Source: Perognathus longimembris pacificus
Lineage: Eukaryota > Chordata > Mammalia > Rodentia > Heteromyidae
NCBI RefSeq assembly: GCF_023159225.1
Contig: NC_063172.1
Coordinates: 38,565,832-38,629,831 of the forward strand
Length of the DNA: 64,000 bases
Direction: 5' to 3'
The notes beneath the pieces were generated by a model. That model had not been told where the DNA came from. It saw only the letters and a list, made by a program, of their open reading frames with translations, and made no database searches. Both the position numbers and the translations under genes were made by a program. Shown here piece after piece: positions 47,861 to 59,930 of the stretch. Positions within the stretch are counted from its first letter, which is position 1. Each line of letters begins with the position of its first letter.

Positions 47861-50147
47861 TACTTGGATGGTGGGAATGCTTTTTTGTGAGAAGCAGAAT
47901 ATCTCAAGAATAAAAAGAGGTTTGAATGATATTCATGTGAACCTGAAAACCTGTTCTAAGAAGGACATTTTCTGAAGTTGTATAACTGTGAGCATCATGC
48001 ATTCATATGTTTGGGAATCAGAGAAAAAATATTTATCTTCTACTTATTCATGATAACAACAAGTTATCCAATGGAGGATATAGTTTCACAAATATTTTCA
48101 TTGTTTTTCAAAACGTTTCACATCCAAAACAACAATTGAACTCAGTCATAGACTAAGTAAAAATGTGCTGGGCACAGTATCATTTTAGCTCTTAAGTGAT
48201 AAATTGAAGTATTTTACATAGATGTTAGACACATAGAAACATTATTTATATGCACATAATATAGTAAAAGCAGTGTTAATTTCCTCCCTCTAAATTCTAT
48301 ATTGGCTCACATAATTCAAAATGTTTTACATGTGATTTACTTCTTTGCTTTCCTTCATGGACACACTATCAGTATAATAGTAGACTGATGAGGTCAAGAT
48401 ATTATTTTAGAGACGGCAGCCAAGAGAGTGAGACAAGGACCAATGTTTACTTATTTACAAAAGGAGGAAAACCTAGGATAAATCCATGACATTCACATTT
48501 TGAAAAAATTACTTTTATGCAATAATAAAACTGTGGATTCATTTGTACGTGTTAAACTCCCAATTTTCATGGAAGTTTATTGTTTCATTTTTCAACACAT
48601 GCTTTGAATTTTGACAATGGCATTAATATGTCACAAAAAAATAATTTATTTGAAAAAATTATACAATTATTTAATTTTTGTAATCAACATGAATATATGT
48701 ATATTAAACTATTTATATGCCGTGTTTCAAACATCATAAATAAAATATAAATATAAGACTTGAAGGAAATTTTGAACATATATAATCCCATCAAAAATAC
48801 TTGGTTTATTAGAATATCCTTGCTCCTTAAAGCATGAACTTGCCTCTAATGACATTTATTTTTCCAAATTTAACAAAAAGCCCACTGTATCATGGCAATC
48901 TGTACTTCACTTTCCTGTTGCATAGTGATTCCTTTTGAGGTTATATTCATCAAATCCTATAACTTTTCAATTGTGCTGTTATTGCTAAAATAGTCCTTTT
49001 CTGGAATTTATAAGTCATTGTTTTTAGGACTTTCTTTAATTTAGAATTGAGACTCACTACAATTGCAGATGTAGGATTTGTGTGGAAATACTTCTTTCAA
49101 ACACTTCTTTTTACATTATGATTTGTAAAATAGCTCTTCTACTGTTAGAGAAAAAGTTAAGGTTTCCTTCCTCTGTTGTCGATGTCTGTCTGTTGTTCTT
49201 AGGCAAAAATGATTTTTCCTGAAGAAGATCCAAAGTCCTGACCACACCCTTCCACAGATCTTCTGATGTGTATGTCCAGTATTTAGGTGGTTCTGCTTGG
49301 TGTACACATATTCAAAAGATCAGGATGTCACCTATACTTTTAGTGTAAGCATCTCAGGAAATCCACATGCCTTTTCCATGCTTAATACTGAGGACATAAG
49401 TTCTTCAGTGCTTATTTTTCTTATCTTGGCCTCTTATTCTATGTACAGGGGAGTTTGCCTAATCTAAAAGCTTAATATCCAAAATGTTCCAAAATTAGAA
49501 ACTCCTCAGTGCCAATGTAATTTCACAAACAGAAAATTTCACACCTTGGTCTCATGTGAAAGGGCACAATCACAAACATACTAAAAATGTTACCTAAATT
49601 TACATAGGTTGTGAATGTATTTGAAATATAAGTAAACTGTATGTTGAAACTTCAGTACTATCTCCAAGTTATCTCATTGTATCTATAAGAATATTACAAG
49701 ATTTAATAAATCTAAATCTGAAAGAGTTCATTTTTGCGAGTATTCTGGATAACTGTTACTCCATCTGTGATTGATATATTTCTCATGGGTGATATTCAGC
49801 ACAGATATAGGTTAACAAATGGTGCTTGAATAGTTCCAATCAGAAGATCAGGGGAAATGACTGTAATTATTTTTTAAAATTTCTCCTTTACAGTTTGTCC
49901 ACTCCTGGGACATCCAGGTTGGGTAAATATACCAGGCTGTGGAAAATCAGGAGATAATCAAACCAGTGAATATCACTATTAACAAAATATTATTTTGCCA
50001 TAATCAAAATACCTAATTCAATATTAATCAATAGGTAAATTAGAGAACAGCTAACAGCATTATTATTTAAATATTAAAATTATGATAAGTTATAAATTCC
50101 AATAACATATTGCAACATGAAGAAAAATAATCTAAAATCAAACTCAC
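47861..50147. other. CNBD1 large intron, right unique part
   Basis: AT-rich sequence. No further exon or clear repeat recognised. The open frame at 49116-49307 (minus) is unsupported. Confidence 0.45.
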
Positions 50148-50280
50148 CATGGTTTGGAGGAAATTTTTTCCATTTACTAAATGAAATTAGTTCATATATG
50201 GATAATGTAGGCCAGTTTGTATAATAAGGACATTGACGGATCAGTTTCAACTTTTGCATTTTATCATACTTTGAATTTTT
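50148..50280 (-). CDS. CNBD1: CNBD1 coding exon, inter-domain helix and start of second cNMP-binding domain
   Basis: This 133-bp exon has an acceptor TTTTCTTACAG ending at 50281 and a donor GTGAGT starting at 50147. It begins in phase 0 and ends one base into a codon. It encodes KNSKYDKMQKLKLIRQCPYY followed by TNWPTLSIYELISFSKWKKF and PPNH. The segment is basic and helical, followed by the leading helix of a cyclic-nucleotide-binding domain (…cp.f..w....l..l......f.…g). KLKLIR.CPYY and WPTLSIYELI agree with mammalian CNBD1 as I remember it. The downstream intron is 18.9 kb and the upstream intron 1.0 kb. Confidence 0.94.
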
Positions 50281-51316
50281 CTGTAAGAAAATGTAATTAT
50301 CAGACTTCCAGGACTAGGTAATAGAGGAGTAGTAGAAAAAGAAAAAAATATGAAGTATAAATTAGTATAAAATACATTTCAACTTTATTGAGATGTTACT
50401 CAATGGTCATGTAGAAATTTTAATCTTCAGATATGCATTCTAAAATTATTTTTTCCATCTTTCTTTCACAGCATTCATGCTTCTATAAACATTAGCATTT
50501 AAAACCCTGTCACAGTCAAGATTACACTGAAAATTTATACCTGATAATATCAAGTGAGTGATACTAATATTGGGGAAATAAAACAAAAATAATTGTAAGT
50601 CAGCTATTCTGAAAATCAAAACAAGTTAATAACTTTTACTTGGAATAAAGTTGAATTCTAAGAAAAACATCAACACTTTATTAATAATAATACAACATAA
50701 TTTCTTTATTAGAGATGGAAAGCATGAAAAAGGATGTTTTGTGTGCTCTAATATTAGCATCAGACATGCCAGCACCCTGGAACTGTACAGGGTTAAAGCC
50801 TTACTAAAGAAAGATGACAAGAGGAACAATGAGATTCTCCTCTACCATCCAAGGGAAGAAAAACAGAGGGATGTTTTAGAATTTTACTAGCTGATTAATT
50901 ATTTTTGCATATACGAGTTGACTTAAAGTAGCAAATTAGGAGGCCAGAATTAAGTTATGATTACATACTCATGCAACTCTGAGTTTGGATGTGTCTTGTA
51001 ACTTCGAAATAGCATTCCCTTACTCTGAAGAAAGACTAAGGTAGATAGTTGCAGAGCAGTAGAAATTCTACCCATCTGATCATCTAGTACAGTTTTGTAC
51101 ATGACATGTTGTTGATAGCCAAACACCCACTTACTGAATACTGAATGAATGAATGAGTTTAATTCTCAAAAATGCATATCCATAGAGAACTTTGCTTTCC
51201 TTTCAAGCACAAACAACCAGAGGAAACTGCTTAAAACGAATGTTATCAAATAAATCAAATATTTATGTCTCAAGGTACAGTAAAAATTTAAGAATAAAAA
51301 GATATGGACAACATAC
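50281..51316. other. CNBD1 1.0-kb intron
   Basis: Unique sequence with consensus boundaries on minus (donor GTATGT at 51316, acceptor TTACAG at 50281). The open frame at 50651-50890 (plus) lies wholly in the intron and shows no known domain. Confidence 0.6.
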
Positions 51317-51454
51317 CAACTTAAAACTCGCATAATCCTTTGCTGAGATTTTAAGAATTTCACAATCTTCTTCTGTCACCACAGATAATGGAAATATTTC
51401 TAAGTCAGAACCAGCTATTTCTTCAAGGGTTCCAAAGGTATTCCATCGTCTGAG
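51317..51454 (-). CDS. CNBD1: CNBD1 coding exon, end of the first cNMP-binding-like domain
   Basis: This 138-bp, 46-codon exon is in phase 0 at both ends, with an acceptor TTTTTACAG ending at 51455 and a donor GTATGT starting at 51316. It encodes LRRWNTFGTLEEIAGSDLEI followed by FPLSVVTEEDCEILKISAKD and YASFKL. The SVVTEEDCEILKISAKDY stretch resembles the last beta strand and closing region of a cyclic-nucleotide-binding domain (…tv.a..dcell.i...df), so it probably ends a first, degenerate copy ahead of the complete second one. W.TFGTLE and SVVTE.DCEILKI agree with mammalian CNBD1 as I remember it. This is the most 5' exon found; the preceding exon should end at a codon boundary. Confidence 0.93.
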
Positions 51455-52352
51455 CTGTAAAAATACCAGATGGAATATGCTTTATTAACACTAGCAGAAA
51501 AAAACATCAGTGAGATCGATAGGAATGCACGATGTGAGTGTGCCAAAGTGATTGTAATATAAGCTCCAACCCTATGAAATAAGAGTCCCCAAATAGTGTT
51601 TGCATGGATAGCTAACTTGTCTCCAATGTTACATTTTCTAGGCAAGAAGAATTCCTATTCTTTGCCAAGATGAGGAAAATAACCTAATAAATTATCTTTT
51701 TTATACCTACTGATTCATTTTAAGTGCAAAATAACACTGTGCACAATGAAGAGCAATGGTGAATTAGCCTACATGGTCATCATTGTTGTCATTACCCATT
51801 GTTGGTGGTAATAGAAAATAAAGAATGAAGAAAGTGTCACTTGGAACATAAATCGTTGACATACGCATGTGTTCATGTGGTTTTCTTAGTTCACATGTGA
51901 AAGATAAATACCAAGCATGGAAAAAAATACTATCACCACAATACATAATGATGTTATAGTCTATATACATAGGTAATAGAAGGTCTATATTCATACTTGC
52001 CTGCAAAAAACTAGTGAGCATATGAAGTACTTGCGCATATGTAAAAAAGAGATAAAGGAGCTTCTTAAAGAGCATCTTCAATCAAGATGTTCTGAAAGAA
52101 CATCCTCAAGATGATATGAGATCAAACCTTCTATTCTAACTAAAACCATAGAAGACTTGAATATGTTTCTGATTTATCTCAATGGAGAACTGAGCTTCAT
52201 CTTCAAGTTCATAGGAAATTCAAATTTGAGTTATTACTGAAGGCCACCGACTATCAAACTGGGCTAGTATACTGAGGAACTGGAATCTAGGGGCTTGTCA
52301 GATAAAAGAGCAGACAATAAGACTCCTTATTCACACATGAGGTCTCAGAATT
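51455..52352. other. CNBD1 upstream intron, proximal part
   Basis: No repeat or exon recognised. Confidence 0.5.
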
Positions 52353-52482
52353 AAGCCTCTCTCCAAAGTCTAAGAGGGAACTTGGAGGGGTGCAGTCCCT
52401 GTGAAATGTTGACAAGAAGCCTCTCTCCAAAGTCTAAGAGGGAACTTGGAGGGGTGCAGTCCCTGTGAAATGTTGACAAGAA
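52353..52482. repeat. Exact 64-bp tandem duplication
   Basis: Two identical 64-bp units, 52355-52418 and 52419-52482, each beginning GCCTCTCTCCAAAGTCTAAG and ending GTTGACAAGAA. Confidence 0.97.
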
Positions 52483-52939
52483 AACCTCTATACCTATAAG
52501 GGGAGCCATATTTAAGCCTGATTTGTAGCTGTGAAAATGGACAGAATTGTCACAAAACCAGGAACCATTTCTGTGATGTATATGTTTATGTAGATACAAA
52601 CATGATCAAAGTTGAAAATGAATATTAAACTTGATGTACCAATGGCAGAATTGCTGGAATACGTGAATGTGTAAACTTTAAACTGTAATTTTAAACCAGG
52701 GAGAAAGGAATTCCCATAGAAAGCTATCCTTGCTGGTGACAAAATCACACTCAGAAAAAAATTATAAACCACGTAAGTAAGTAGACCAGCTGAGGGAAAG
52801 TTGTGACCAAACAGGAATAAAAAGATCAACCCAACTCCAGACATTTAGCATAATTACACTATAAAATAAGAAGCATGACATACTGAGACAAAAAGGCATG
52901 GACCAAAAAATATATTGAATTAATAAAAGGTTTAATAGA
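52483..52939. other. Unclassified intron sequence
   Basis: Nothing recognised. It may be an old repeat given its neighbours. Confidence 0.35.
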
Positions 52940-53100
52940 GAAAGAAGACATGTGGAGACCATTAAGCACATATACGTAATAGAAATTCCAGAAGAAACCA
53001 CACAAGGATGGGAAAACTGTAACTCATAAATGATAATGCATGTAAATTTTCCAGAACTCACAGAAGTGAATCTTTAAGATGAAAGAATACACAAAATCTA
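52940..53100 (+). mobile_element. Ancient L1 fragment
   Basis: ...TAATAGAAATTCCAGAAGAA, ...AATTTTCCAGAACTCACAGA resembles old L1 internal sequence on plus. Diverged. Confidence 0.5.
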
Positions 53101-53949
53101 GAAGTACATCTTATTATTTTTCCAACTCTGTCTCCTTTCTACTTCCTCCTCTAATATTTCTTATGCATCAATTTATGTTTCAAGTAGATTTATTTCTACA
53201 TGAATGTTTTGCAAATTTCAAAAATAAAAGTGGATTTGTCCAAATTACCCAATAAGCCATAATAAAAGTAGGTAACTACTATGACTTTTAATATCATTCT
53301 TAAAGCTTTTGATTTTGATTTATCAACCAATAACAACAAACTTTCTAGTGTTTACAATTATGAGATTACATAACTTTCAGTACCCCTTATATACCTACTT
53401 AGTTGAATTATTTTTAAAGTTATTAGTATTTATCCTTTTTCTATTTTCCTCTTTGATAATCTTTAAAATACTCAGGAATAATAGCTTTCAACCAGCAGTT
53501 TAGAGTTAGAAGTAAACAAGGTGTTGATGATAGTCATTTTGTGATACAAAGTACTTAGGAATGTATTTCAGCTAGATTAATACTCTATCCAAAAAGAAGT
53601 GCAAGGAGTTTTATTTGGTAAATGTAAGTAGTACTGTTGATGGATAATTTAAAAATAACTAATATAAGAATATCTTTAAGAGATTAAAAAATACTTTTAT
53701 AATAGTAACTCATCAAAATGAAACGAGAAGACAGAATTAAGACATTTAAAAATCTTTATGTCTTGAGACTAAGAACGAAAATGAATTGTATAAATTTCCA
53801 AATTACAATGTTTGTCATAAAGAAAATGTAAATTTCTGGATTAAAAAAGATATAATTAATGATAAGAATGCAGTGGTGAAGTAACATATTTTTATAATTA
53901 TGGTAAATATAAAGATTAATACTTCCAATGTCTAATTAAAATCTATTTA
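53101..53949. other. AT-rich intron sequence
   Basis: Nothing recognised. Confidence 0.5.
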
Positions 53950-54110
53950 AAGCCAGGCCCCAGTATTTCAGGCCTGTATTCCTAGCTACTTCGGAGGTTG
54001 AGATTGGAGGATTACAATCAGAGGACATCCAGAACAGAAAAGTCCTAAGAGAATGTGAGGTTCTGAGTTCAAGTCACAGTACTAGCACACATGCACACAC
54101 GTGCATGCCT
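53950..54110 (+). mobile_element. Shortened B1-headed SINE
   Basis: B1 head (CAGGCCTGTATTCCTAGCTA, CGGAGGTTGAGATTGGAGG), then directly the end of the right half (GTTCTGAGTTCAAGTCACAG). The middle is missing. Confidence 0.7.
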
Positions 54111-54531
54111 TCCCACAACTTTAGAAACCTGTTAAATAATAAAAACAAAAACAATTATACAAAAGACCAAAAATATTCAAACAAATCAATGATTTCCAAA
54201 GAGAAAGTCATTTGGGTCTTTGTCCAAACAAAAGAAACTTCCTCAGCCTCAATGAGAAGACAGGAAAATGCAATGGAACTTATAAAGCCACACTTTTTAA
54301 TCCCTCACATTGACAATATTCAAAGTACTCCTATCTGTGGACATGTAACCACCATATATCTCTAGGGGGTTGTAAACACTTTAAAACTGGGGGAAAGCAT
54401 ACAATATTTCATTGAGAAACTTTTCTCTGAATCTATCACAGCAATAAATATATTGAACAATAAATTTACAAAGTTTATTAATATATACATGAAACTAAAA
54501 TTTATATATACATATAGTTTATGTATTTTAG
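54111..54531. other. AT-rich intron sequence
   Basis: Nothing recognised. Confidence 0.5.
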
Positions 54532-54545
54532 CCTAGAGAATTCTT

Positions 54546-54756
54546 TTTTTTTTTTTTTTTTTTTTGGCCAGCCCTGGGGCTTGGACTCAGGGCTTGAGCC
54601 CTGTCCCTGGCTTCTTTTTGCTCAAGGCTAGCACTCTGCCACTTGAGCCACAGCGCCACTTCTGGCCGTTTTCTGTATATGTGGTGCGGGGGAATCGAAC
54701 CCAGGGCTTCATGTATACGAGGCAAGCACTCTAGTCACTAGGCCATATCCCCAGCC
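54546..54756 (-). mobile_element. ID-headed composite SINE with 14-bp target-site duplication
   Basis: Full-length minus copy with B box GGTTCGATTCC. CCTAGAGAATTCTT is repeated exactly at 54532-54545 and 54757-54770. Confidence 0.94.
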
Positions 54757-54770
54757 CCTAGAGAATTCTT

Positions 54771-56036
54771 ATTACAAAAAGAAATAATATCCTAAAATTC
54801 AGTTGGTATAAAGTGAATAATTACAAGAGCCATCCACACAAGTAAAATTGTTTACACACTAAATCAGTTTGGGAAAAAGCATTTCACTGTGCATTCCAAG
54901 CTGTTGAAGCTCATGTTAATGTATTCAGGAACAAGAAGTGAAGCTAAAGCATACAATTCTTTTTTTTGTTCAACTACTCTGTCCTCTACTAAATAGTAAT
55001 TGAGAATATTATATTAAATTTGCAAACTGTATACCATTTGAAGATATCTTTTTAAATTGGCACAGTTAAATCATTTCCCATTCATGTCATGTATAAACTC
55101 TTGATATTTTTGTATTATACAAACTAGCTGAAATGACATAATCATATGTTTAGAGTTGTTATAGTCAGATAATTGCCATTGTCTATTTTATACCTGTACA
55201 TTCTCTGATTTTTTTCTGTACATACAGAAAATTTTAAAGCAGACAAAACTCTAAAGTCACTTAAATAAATGTTAGCCCATATTTTCAGTACTTTAAAGAA
55301 CATCATTTGTGAAGACAGTACAGATAATCTTGTTTTGTAGAAAATATTTATCTCATTTCCAAAATCTTTTGTTATTTTACTATAAATAAATGTATAGCTG
55401 ACTTTGTTGAAAATGATAAATTCTCATGCTGAAAATGTTATAATGCTATATAACATAGATCATAATGCTATAATGCTATATAACATAGATCACCTGCTTC
55501 TGAGTAAGTGGAAAATCTTTAAAGATTTTTCTTGAACAAAACCATCTCAAGACTTATTTTAAACTGCTAATACAAAAATAAGCTTTAAAAATAATTTCTT
55601 TATATATTTCCTGCTTGCATTATTTTTCCATTGCTTCTAGTTTCCAGGCATCCATACATTAAGCAGGATCAATACCTAGAATTAGACCTGCTATTTTTAA
55701 ACCAAGGAAAGGTCTTGCTCTAAATCCTGTAGGATATATTTTCTTAAAGGTCTGAAGAAGCAGACAGAATCAAGAGCTTCTCTAGGTCTTAGGTTCATAA
55801 CCCAGATCCATGGATTGAAGTTCTGGAAAACTCAAATTCCAAGTATACTGTTGCTAGGCATATTTTGATTTTTCGATGTATTTTTGAACAATTTCCTATA
55901 TGCTTTATTATATTCTCAATGTGATCTGTGTGCCCAAGTTAGATAAATAAATCTTCTCCGGGTGCAGAGGCTTTCTATTTTCCCCTATGATTTAATCTAT
56001 AATGGTTTCTGTAGACAATGTACTCATAGCTGTCAT
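54771..56036. other. AT-rich intron sequence
   Basis: Contains a small duplication of TAATGCTATATAACATAGAT (55441-55460 and 55471-55490). No gene. Confidence 0.5.
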
Positions 56037-56165
56037 GGTACCCTATGTCTCTATAATCTTAGCCTTTGGGAAGTTCAGGCAAGAGGGACCACAAGTGTGA
56101 GATCAGTATGGGCTATAGGGAGGGAATGCTTCACACAAAACAGAACAAACAAAACCAAGCAAAAT
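56037..56165 (+). repeat. Old B1 SINE
   Basis: ...ATAATCTTAGCCTTTGGGAAG, ...TGTGAGATCAGTATGGGCTA fits a diverged B1 monomer, followed by an A-rich tail. Confidence 0.65.
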
Positions 56166-56559
56166 AGATGAATGAATCCTAAAATGGTTAGTGACATACT
56201 GAGTTTTATGTATTTCACATCCTCATTTGGAATTTGGATCATAATGGGGTGAAGCACAAGCACAACTGGCAGGTGTGTTTCGATAGGAATAGCTTGGGGA
56301 TATTTGTTCCAGATCTACTGTCTGAGCCAAACATTAATACACGTTTAATTACAGGAAAATAACTTATCTCTCAGGATAATATGATGGATGTCATACTTTC
56401 AGCCAATATAGTACCCAAGCCTTTTCTCACAGAAGGTAGGGGAAGAATAGACATTCTTTTAAGGTAACAGAAAAATTTCAACATAAATATCCATTACAGA
56501 AGATTTTGATTCTGGTTTTAACTTTACTTTCCTAAAAGACAAAAATGAGAGAAAAACAG
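56166..56559. other. Intron sequence
   Basis: Nothing recognised. Confidence 0.5.
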
Positions 56560-56862
56560 GAAAGAAAGAAAGAATGAAAGGAAGGGAGGAAGGAAGGAAA
56601 GGAGAGAGGTAGGGATGGAGATGCAGAGTAGGAGGGAGAGAGAGAGAAAGAGAGAAAGAAAAGAAGGAAGGAAGGAAGGAAGGAAGGAAGGAAGGAAGGA
56701 AGGAAGGAAGGAAGGAAGGAAGGAAGGGAGAGAGAAAGGAAGGGAAAAAGAAAGAAGGGAGAGGAGGGGAGGAAAAGAGAGGGGACGGGAGGAGAGGGGA
56801 GGAGGAGGGGGAGAGGTGGGGAAGGGAGGGGAGCAGAGGGGAGGGGAGGGGAAAGGAGAGGC
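56560..56862 (+). repeat. GGAA/GGGA purine-rich repeat
   Basis: Purine-rich tract on plus with a clean (GGAA)n core at about 56664-56727, flanked by degenerate GAAA, GGGA and GGGGA blocks. Open frames on both strands here are products of the repeat. Confidence 0.96.
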
Positions 56863-56939
56863 ACCAAGGATTTCAACATCTTAACAGAAGAAATGAATTA
56901 GTACAAAAGACTAAAAGAAAAGGTAATTGTATGACTGTA

Positions 56940-57055
56940 TTTATTGTGAGATAGTCTCTCAGGGTGTAGTTCAGGCTGGCTTTGAGCTCACTGTGAGGCC
57001 CTCTTCATTTTCTCAGTGATGGGCTTGCAGGTATGTGCTACTATACCTGGCTATG
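56940..57055 (-). repeat. Old B1 SINE
   Basis: On plus: TGTGAGATAGTCTCTCAGGG, ...CAGGCTGGCTTTGAGCTCAC, ...GGTATGTGCTACTATACCTGG, the reverse of a B1 monomer. Confidence 0.8.
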
Positions 57056-57466
57056 TATGTATTTGTTATTGTAGTTGGTAAGCAAGTTAACTGACACTAA
57101 TTTATTAATGCAATTGAGAATCTCCAATATCTATGGTGTTCATGTACATGACATTTTATTATTATTAATTTATATTTTAAGTGAAATACAGATTAATTTA
57201 CTCTTTAGTATTAAAGAAATTCCCAGGGGTGTGGAAACAGGAGTTGGGTAGCAAAGAAAAAGTCAAATTTCTATATATAGAATTTGCTCAGAAAACTCCC
57301 AGCTACTGTGACTGTGGCATGGATATCACAATATAAAAGTGCCTGGAGCAGCTTAGTGTCCTGAATCCGAGTAACATGTGAACACAGATGAATAGAATCT
57401 TAGGTAAATCTCAAATATTCCATTCTGGGGATTTTCCTTTTAGGTTTGTATTTTTTACGCTTTTAA
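57056..57466. other. Intron sequence
   Basis: Nothing recognised. Confidence 0.5.
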
Positions 57467-57478
57467 AAGACAAAGCCT

Positions 57479-57530
57479 AACTCCTCTGTACATCACTTTG
57501 AAAATAAATAAGTAAATACTTAAAAAAAAT
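57479..57530 (+). mobile_element. 52-bp L1 3'-terminal micro-insertion with 12-bp target-site duplication
   Basis: Only the last bases of L1 are present: AACTCCTCTGTACATCACTTTGAAAATAAA plus an A-rich tail, read here in two parts (AACTCCTCTGTACATC; ACTTTGAAAATAAA). AAGACAAAGCCT is repeated exactly at 57467-57478 and 57531-57542. Confidence 0.9.
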
Positions 57531-57542
57531 AAGACAAAGCCT

Positions 57543-59394
57543 TCAAAAGTAACTGGAGCAGCAGGCTCCTTTTTTTATTCTGATGGATGTAGGCAAAGGA
57601 ATTTGTCCTAAGAAAAGACACAATTTTTCTTTTTTTCCAATGATTCCAGATGGTCTCTATCAAATTAAATAAACTCCAAGAGCATCATCTAGTATGATTC
57701 AACACTAATATGTATCATGATTTAACAAGATGTATATTTCAAATTTTAAACCATCTATTATACTTATTAGTATATTTTGTTTTAAAAGTTTACATGAGCA
57801 CAATTTCATGTAACACAGCATAATTTACCTATAACATCATATAAAGTTCCACTAAAATAGACATTAATAGGTGTTTTGGCTAAATATTATAGTGTTGAAA
57901 TGTAATCATATTAGTATATTATTTTCATTGTACATGACTATACTCAAATTATCTATTCATTGTCTTCCTCGTAAACATTTTTATTCTTATTACTATTTTG
58001 TGTGCAACAATAATTAAATAAGTATTAACACATAATATCTCCTCACTTCATCAATTATAGTATTTTTTCTGAAATATATAAGCACAAAATTTTGATGATA
58101 AACATTGTGTTAGCACTGGAATATCTAATACCTGACTGTTTCACAAAATGTAACTTTTAACTTATACTTCAATATGTAGTATACACAAAACATTCCTCTC
58201 TTCACAATTTTTCCAGTGTTGTATTTTGTCAACTTATTCATATTTTCCAAATCACTTATAAGAAATACTTTATTATACATTATTTATATTTACTGCTGAA
58301 TGTATAGGTTGTATTCTGTGTATTTTTCTCATTAAGTAGTTGAATATCATTGTGTTTTCTAAATCCTTAATTCAGTTTCTGAATATATATAGTATATTTC
58401 TATATCTACATAAATATATATGTATAACTATAAAAGCTTATATCTAGATCTAGTTTATAAAAGCTCAGATATTTTGTTTTTTCTCTACTAATTTGAAGTT
58501 CCTTGTCTATAGGAAGAAAAAATCCTTTTCCCTTAATAATATTTCAACTATTTTATCCATATATGTGTTGTGATTCGTTTAAAATATGTTAGGATAAGAA
58601 GATTCCTGATTCAAACAAATACCTTTGGAATTAACTTCAAGAAGATGTTTAGTAAAAAAAAAATTCATCATGATATAATCAAAGAATTCTGCCAAATGAT
58701 CTAATATATTCGAGAGTCGTGGTATTGGTTTTTATTCAGGCTCCAAGCTGTGTCTTGTGTTCCCACTGGGAGTTGAACTTCCTTTAGTCACAATAGTCAT
58801 AGCATTACTCTGAAATTCTGCTCTGCAGTGTAGCCTTCCTCACCTCACATCCACCACTATTTCCCCACCATTCTATCTGTTTTCCATAACAGACCCAAAC
58901 AAACAAAACATGTTTAAAACGGCTGTTCAGTTTAACAGACATAAGAGAAATGACAGAAAAGAGGAAAACTTGGAAATAATGAAAAATTTGGAGTACAGAA
59001 GTGGTAGGAAACCATGATCCCCCTCAAGCTAAAGTTTTCCATGGCTGCTTTGGCCACTGACTTTGGGGAAAGTTGGACTAGCTCTTTAGAGGAACAGCAG
59101 CAGAAATGCCAATATCTGAAGGCAGGTGAGTATACATGCCCCAGCTCCACAGAGACAGCACACTAATTCTCCTCCACTGTTTCCTTCCATGCTTCAGTGT
59201 GCATGTAGATAAAGATGTCCTCCCTACTTCTGCTGATTCAGCTAGCCTTTTCCAGAAGCAACCTCACACACCACATCCAGAAACAATGTCTTCAAAGCTA
59301 TTAAGTAGCCCAAGGGATGTATAAAATTAACCATCACGTGTGAAAAAAAAAATAAAAAAGAACCAATGTATCATTTTAAAAAAACAATGCTTGC
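57543..59394. other. Intron sequence, partly less AT-rich
   Basis: 57543-58720 is AT-rich with nothing recognised. 58730-59340 has a higher GC content and looks like a decayed repeat or other unique block. No protein family was recognised in its frames (58932-59150 minus, 59136-59324 plus). Confidence 0.4.
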
Positions 59395-59520
59395 AGGTCA
59401 GGCACAATGGCACACACCAGCAATCATAATAAAAGGTTTTAAAAAGAAAGAATTGGGAATGTAAATTGTGTAGCATGCATGATGAGCATTGGATTTGATG
59501 TTCAATACTGAAAAAGAAAA
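59395..59520 (+). repeat. Degraded composite SINE
   Basis: A B1-like start (GGTCAGGCACAATGGCACAC) is joined to a tRNA-like stretch (TGTAGCATGCATGATGAGCA) and an A-rich tail. Confidence 0.55.
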
Positions 59521-59529
59521 AGAACTAAC

Positions 59530-59930
59530 ATTTTTTATTAAAAATTATCTTTAGCTGTACAAAGGAGGTGCCATTGAACAAAGCAGTTTATGAATGCATC
59601 TTGATCAATGTCACCCCCTCAATATTTGCACCACCTGTTGACCCATCCTGTCCCTTACTTTTCTTAATTTTGTAGTATATATATTGAATTATTCACTGCA
59701 TTCTCCCTTCTTTCCCCCTTTATTTATCTATCCTTTTCCTTGCCCCCCCACCCTGACTTCTTGTATGTACCCATTGACTGATGCTGATTTTGTTGGACTT
59801 TGACCTAGTGTTTCTAAAAGATAATACTATCTAAGCTCTCCACAGAGTCTATCATACCTCTGTTAATTCATTTGTAACAACTTGCATACCACTCAACATG
59901 TTTACTTACAGGTTTCAAGACAACAAAACT
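59530..59930 (-). repeat. Older L1-like 3' UTR family
   Basis: ...TAGCTGTACAAAGGAGGTGCC, ...TTGATCAATGTCACCCCCTC, ...TTTTGTAGTATATATATTGAA. Same family as at 26620, 41150 and 47500. Confidence 0.5.

Noticed and set aside
56532..56879. Ser/Pro/Leu-rich frame (minus) and Glu/Arg/Lys-rich frame (plus)
   Set aside because: Product of the GGAA repeat.
58932..59324. Two open frames in a less AT-rich block
   Set aside because: No recognisable protein, no consistent splice sites; probably a decayed repeat or unique non-coding DNA.
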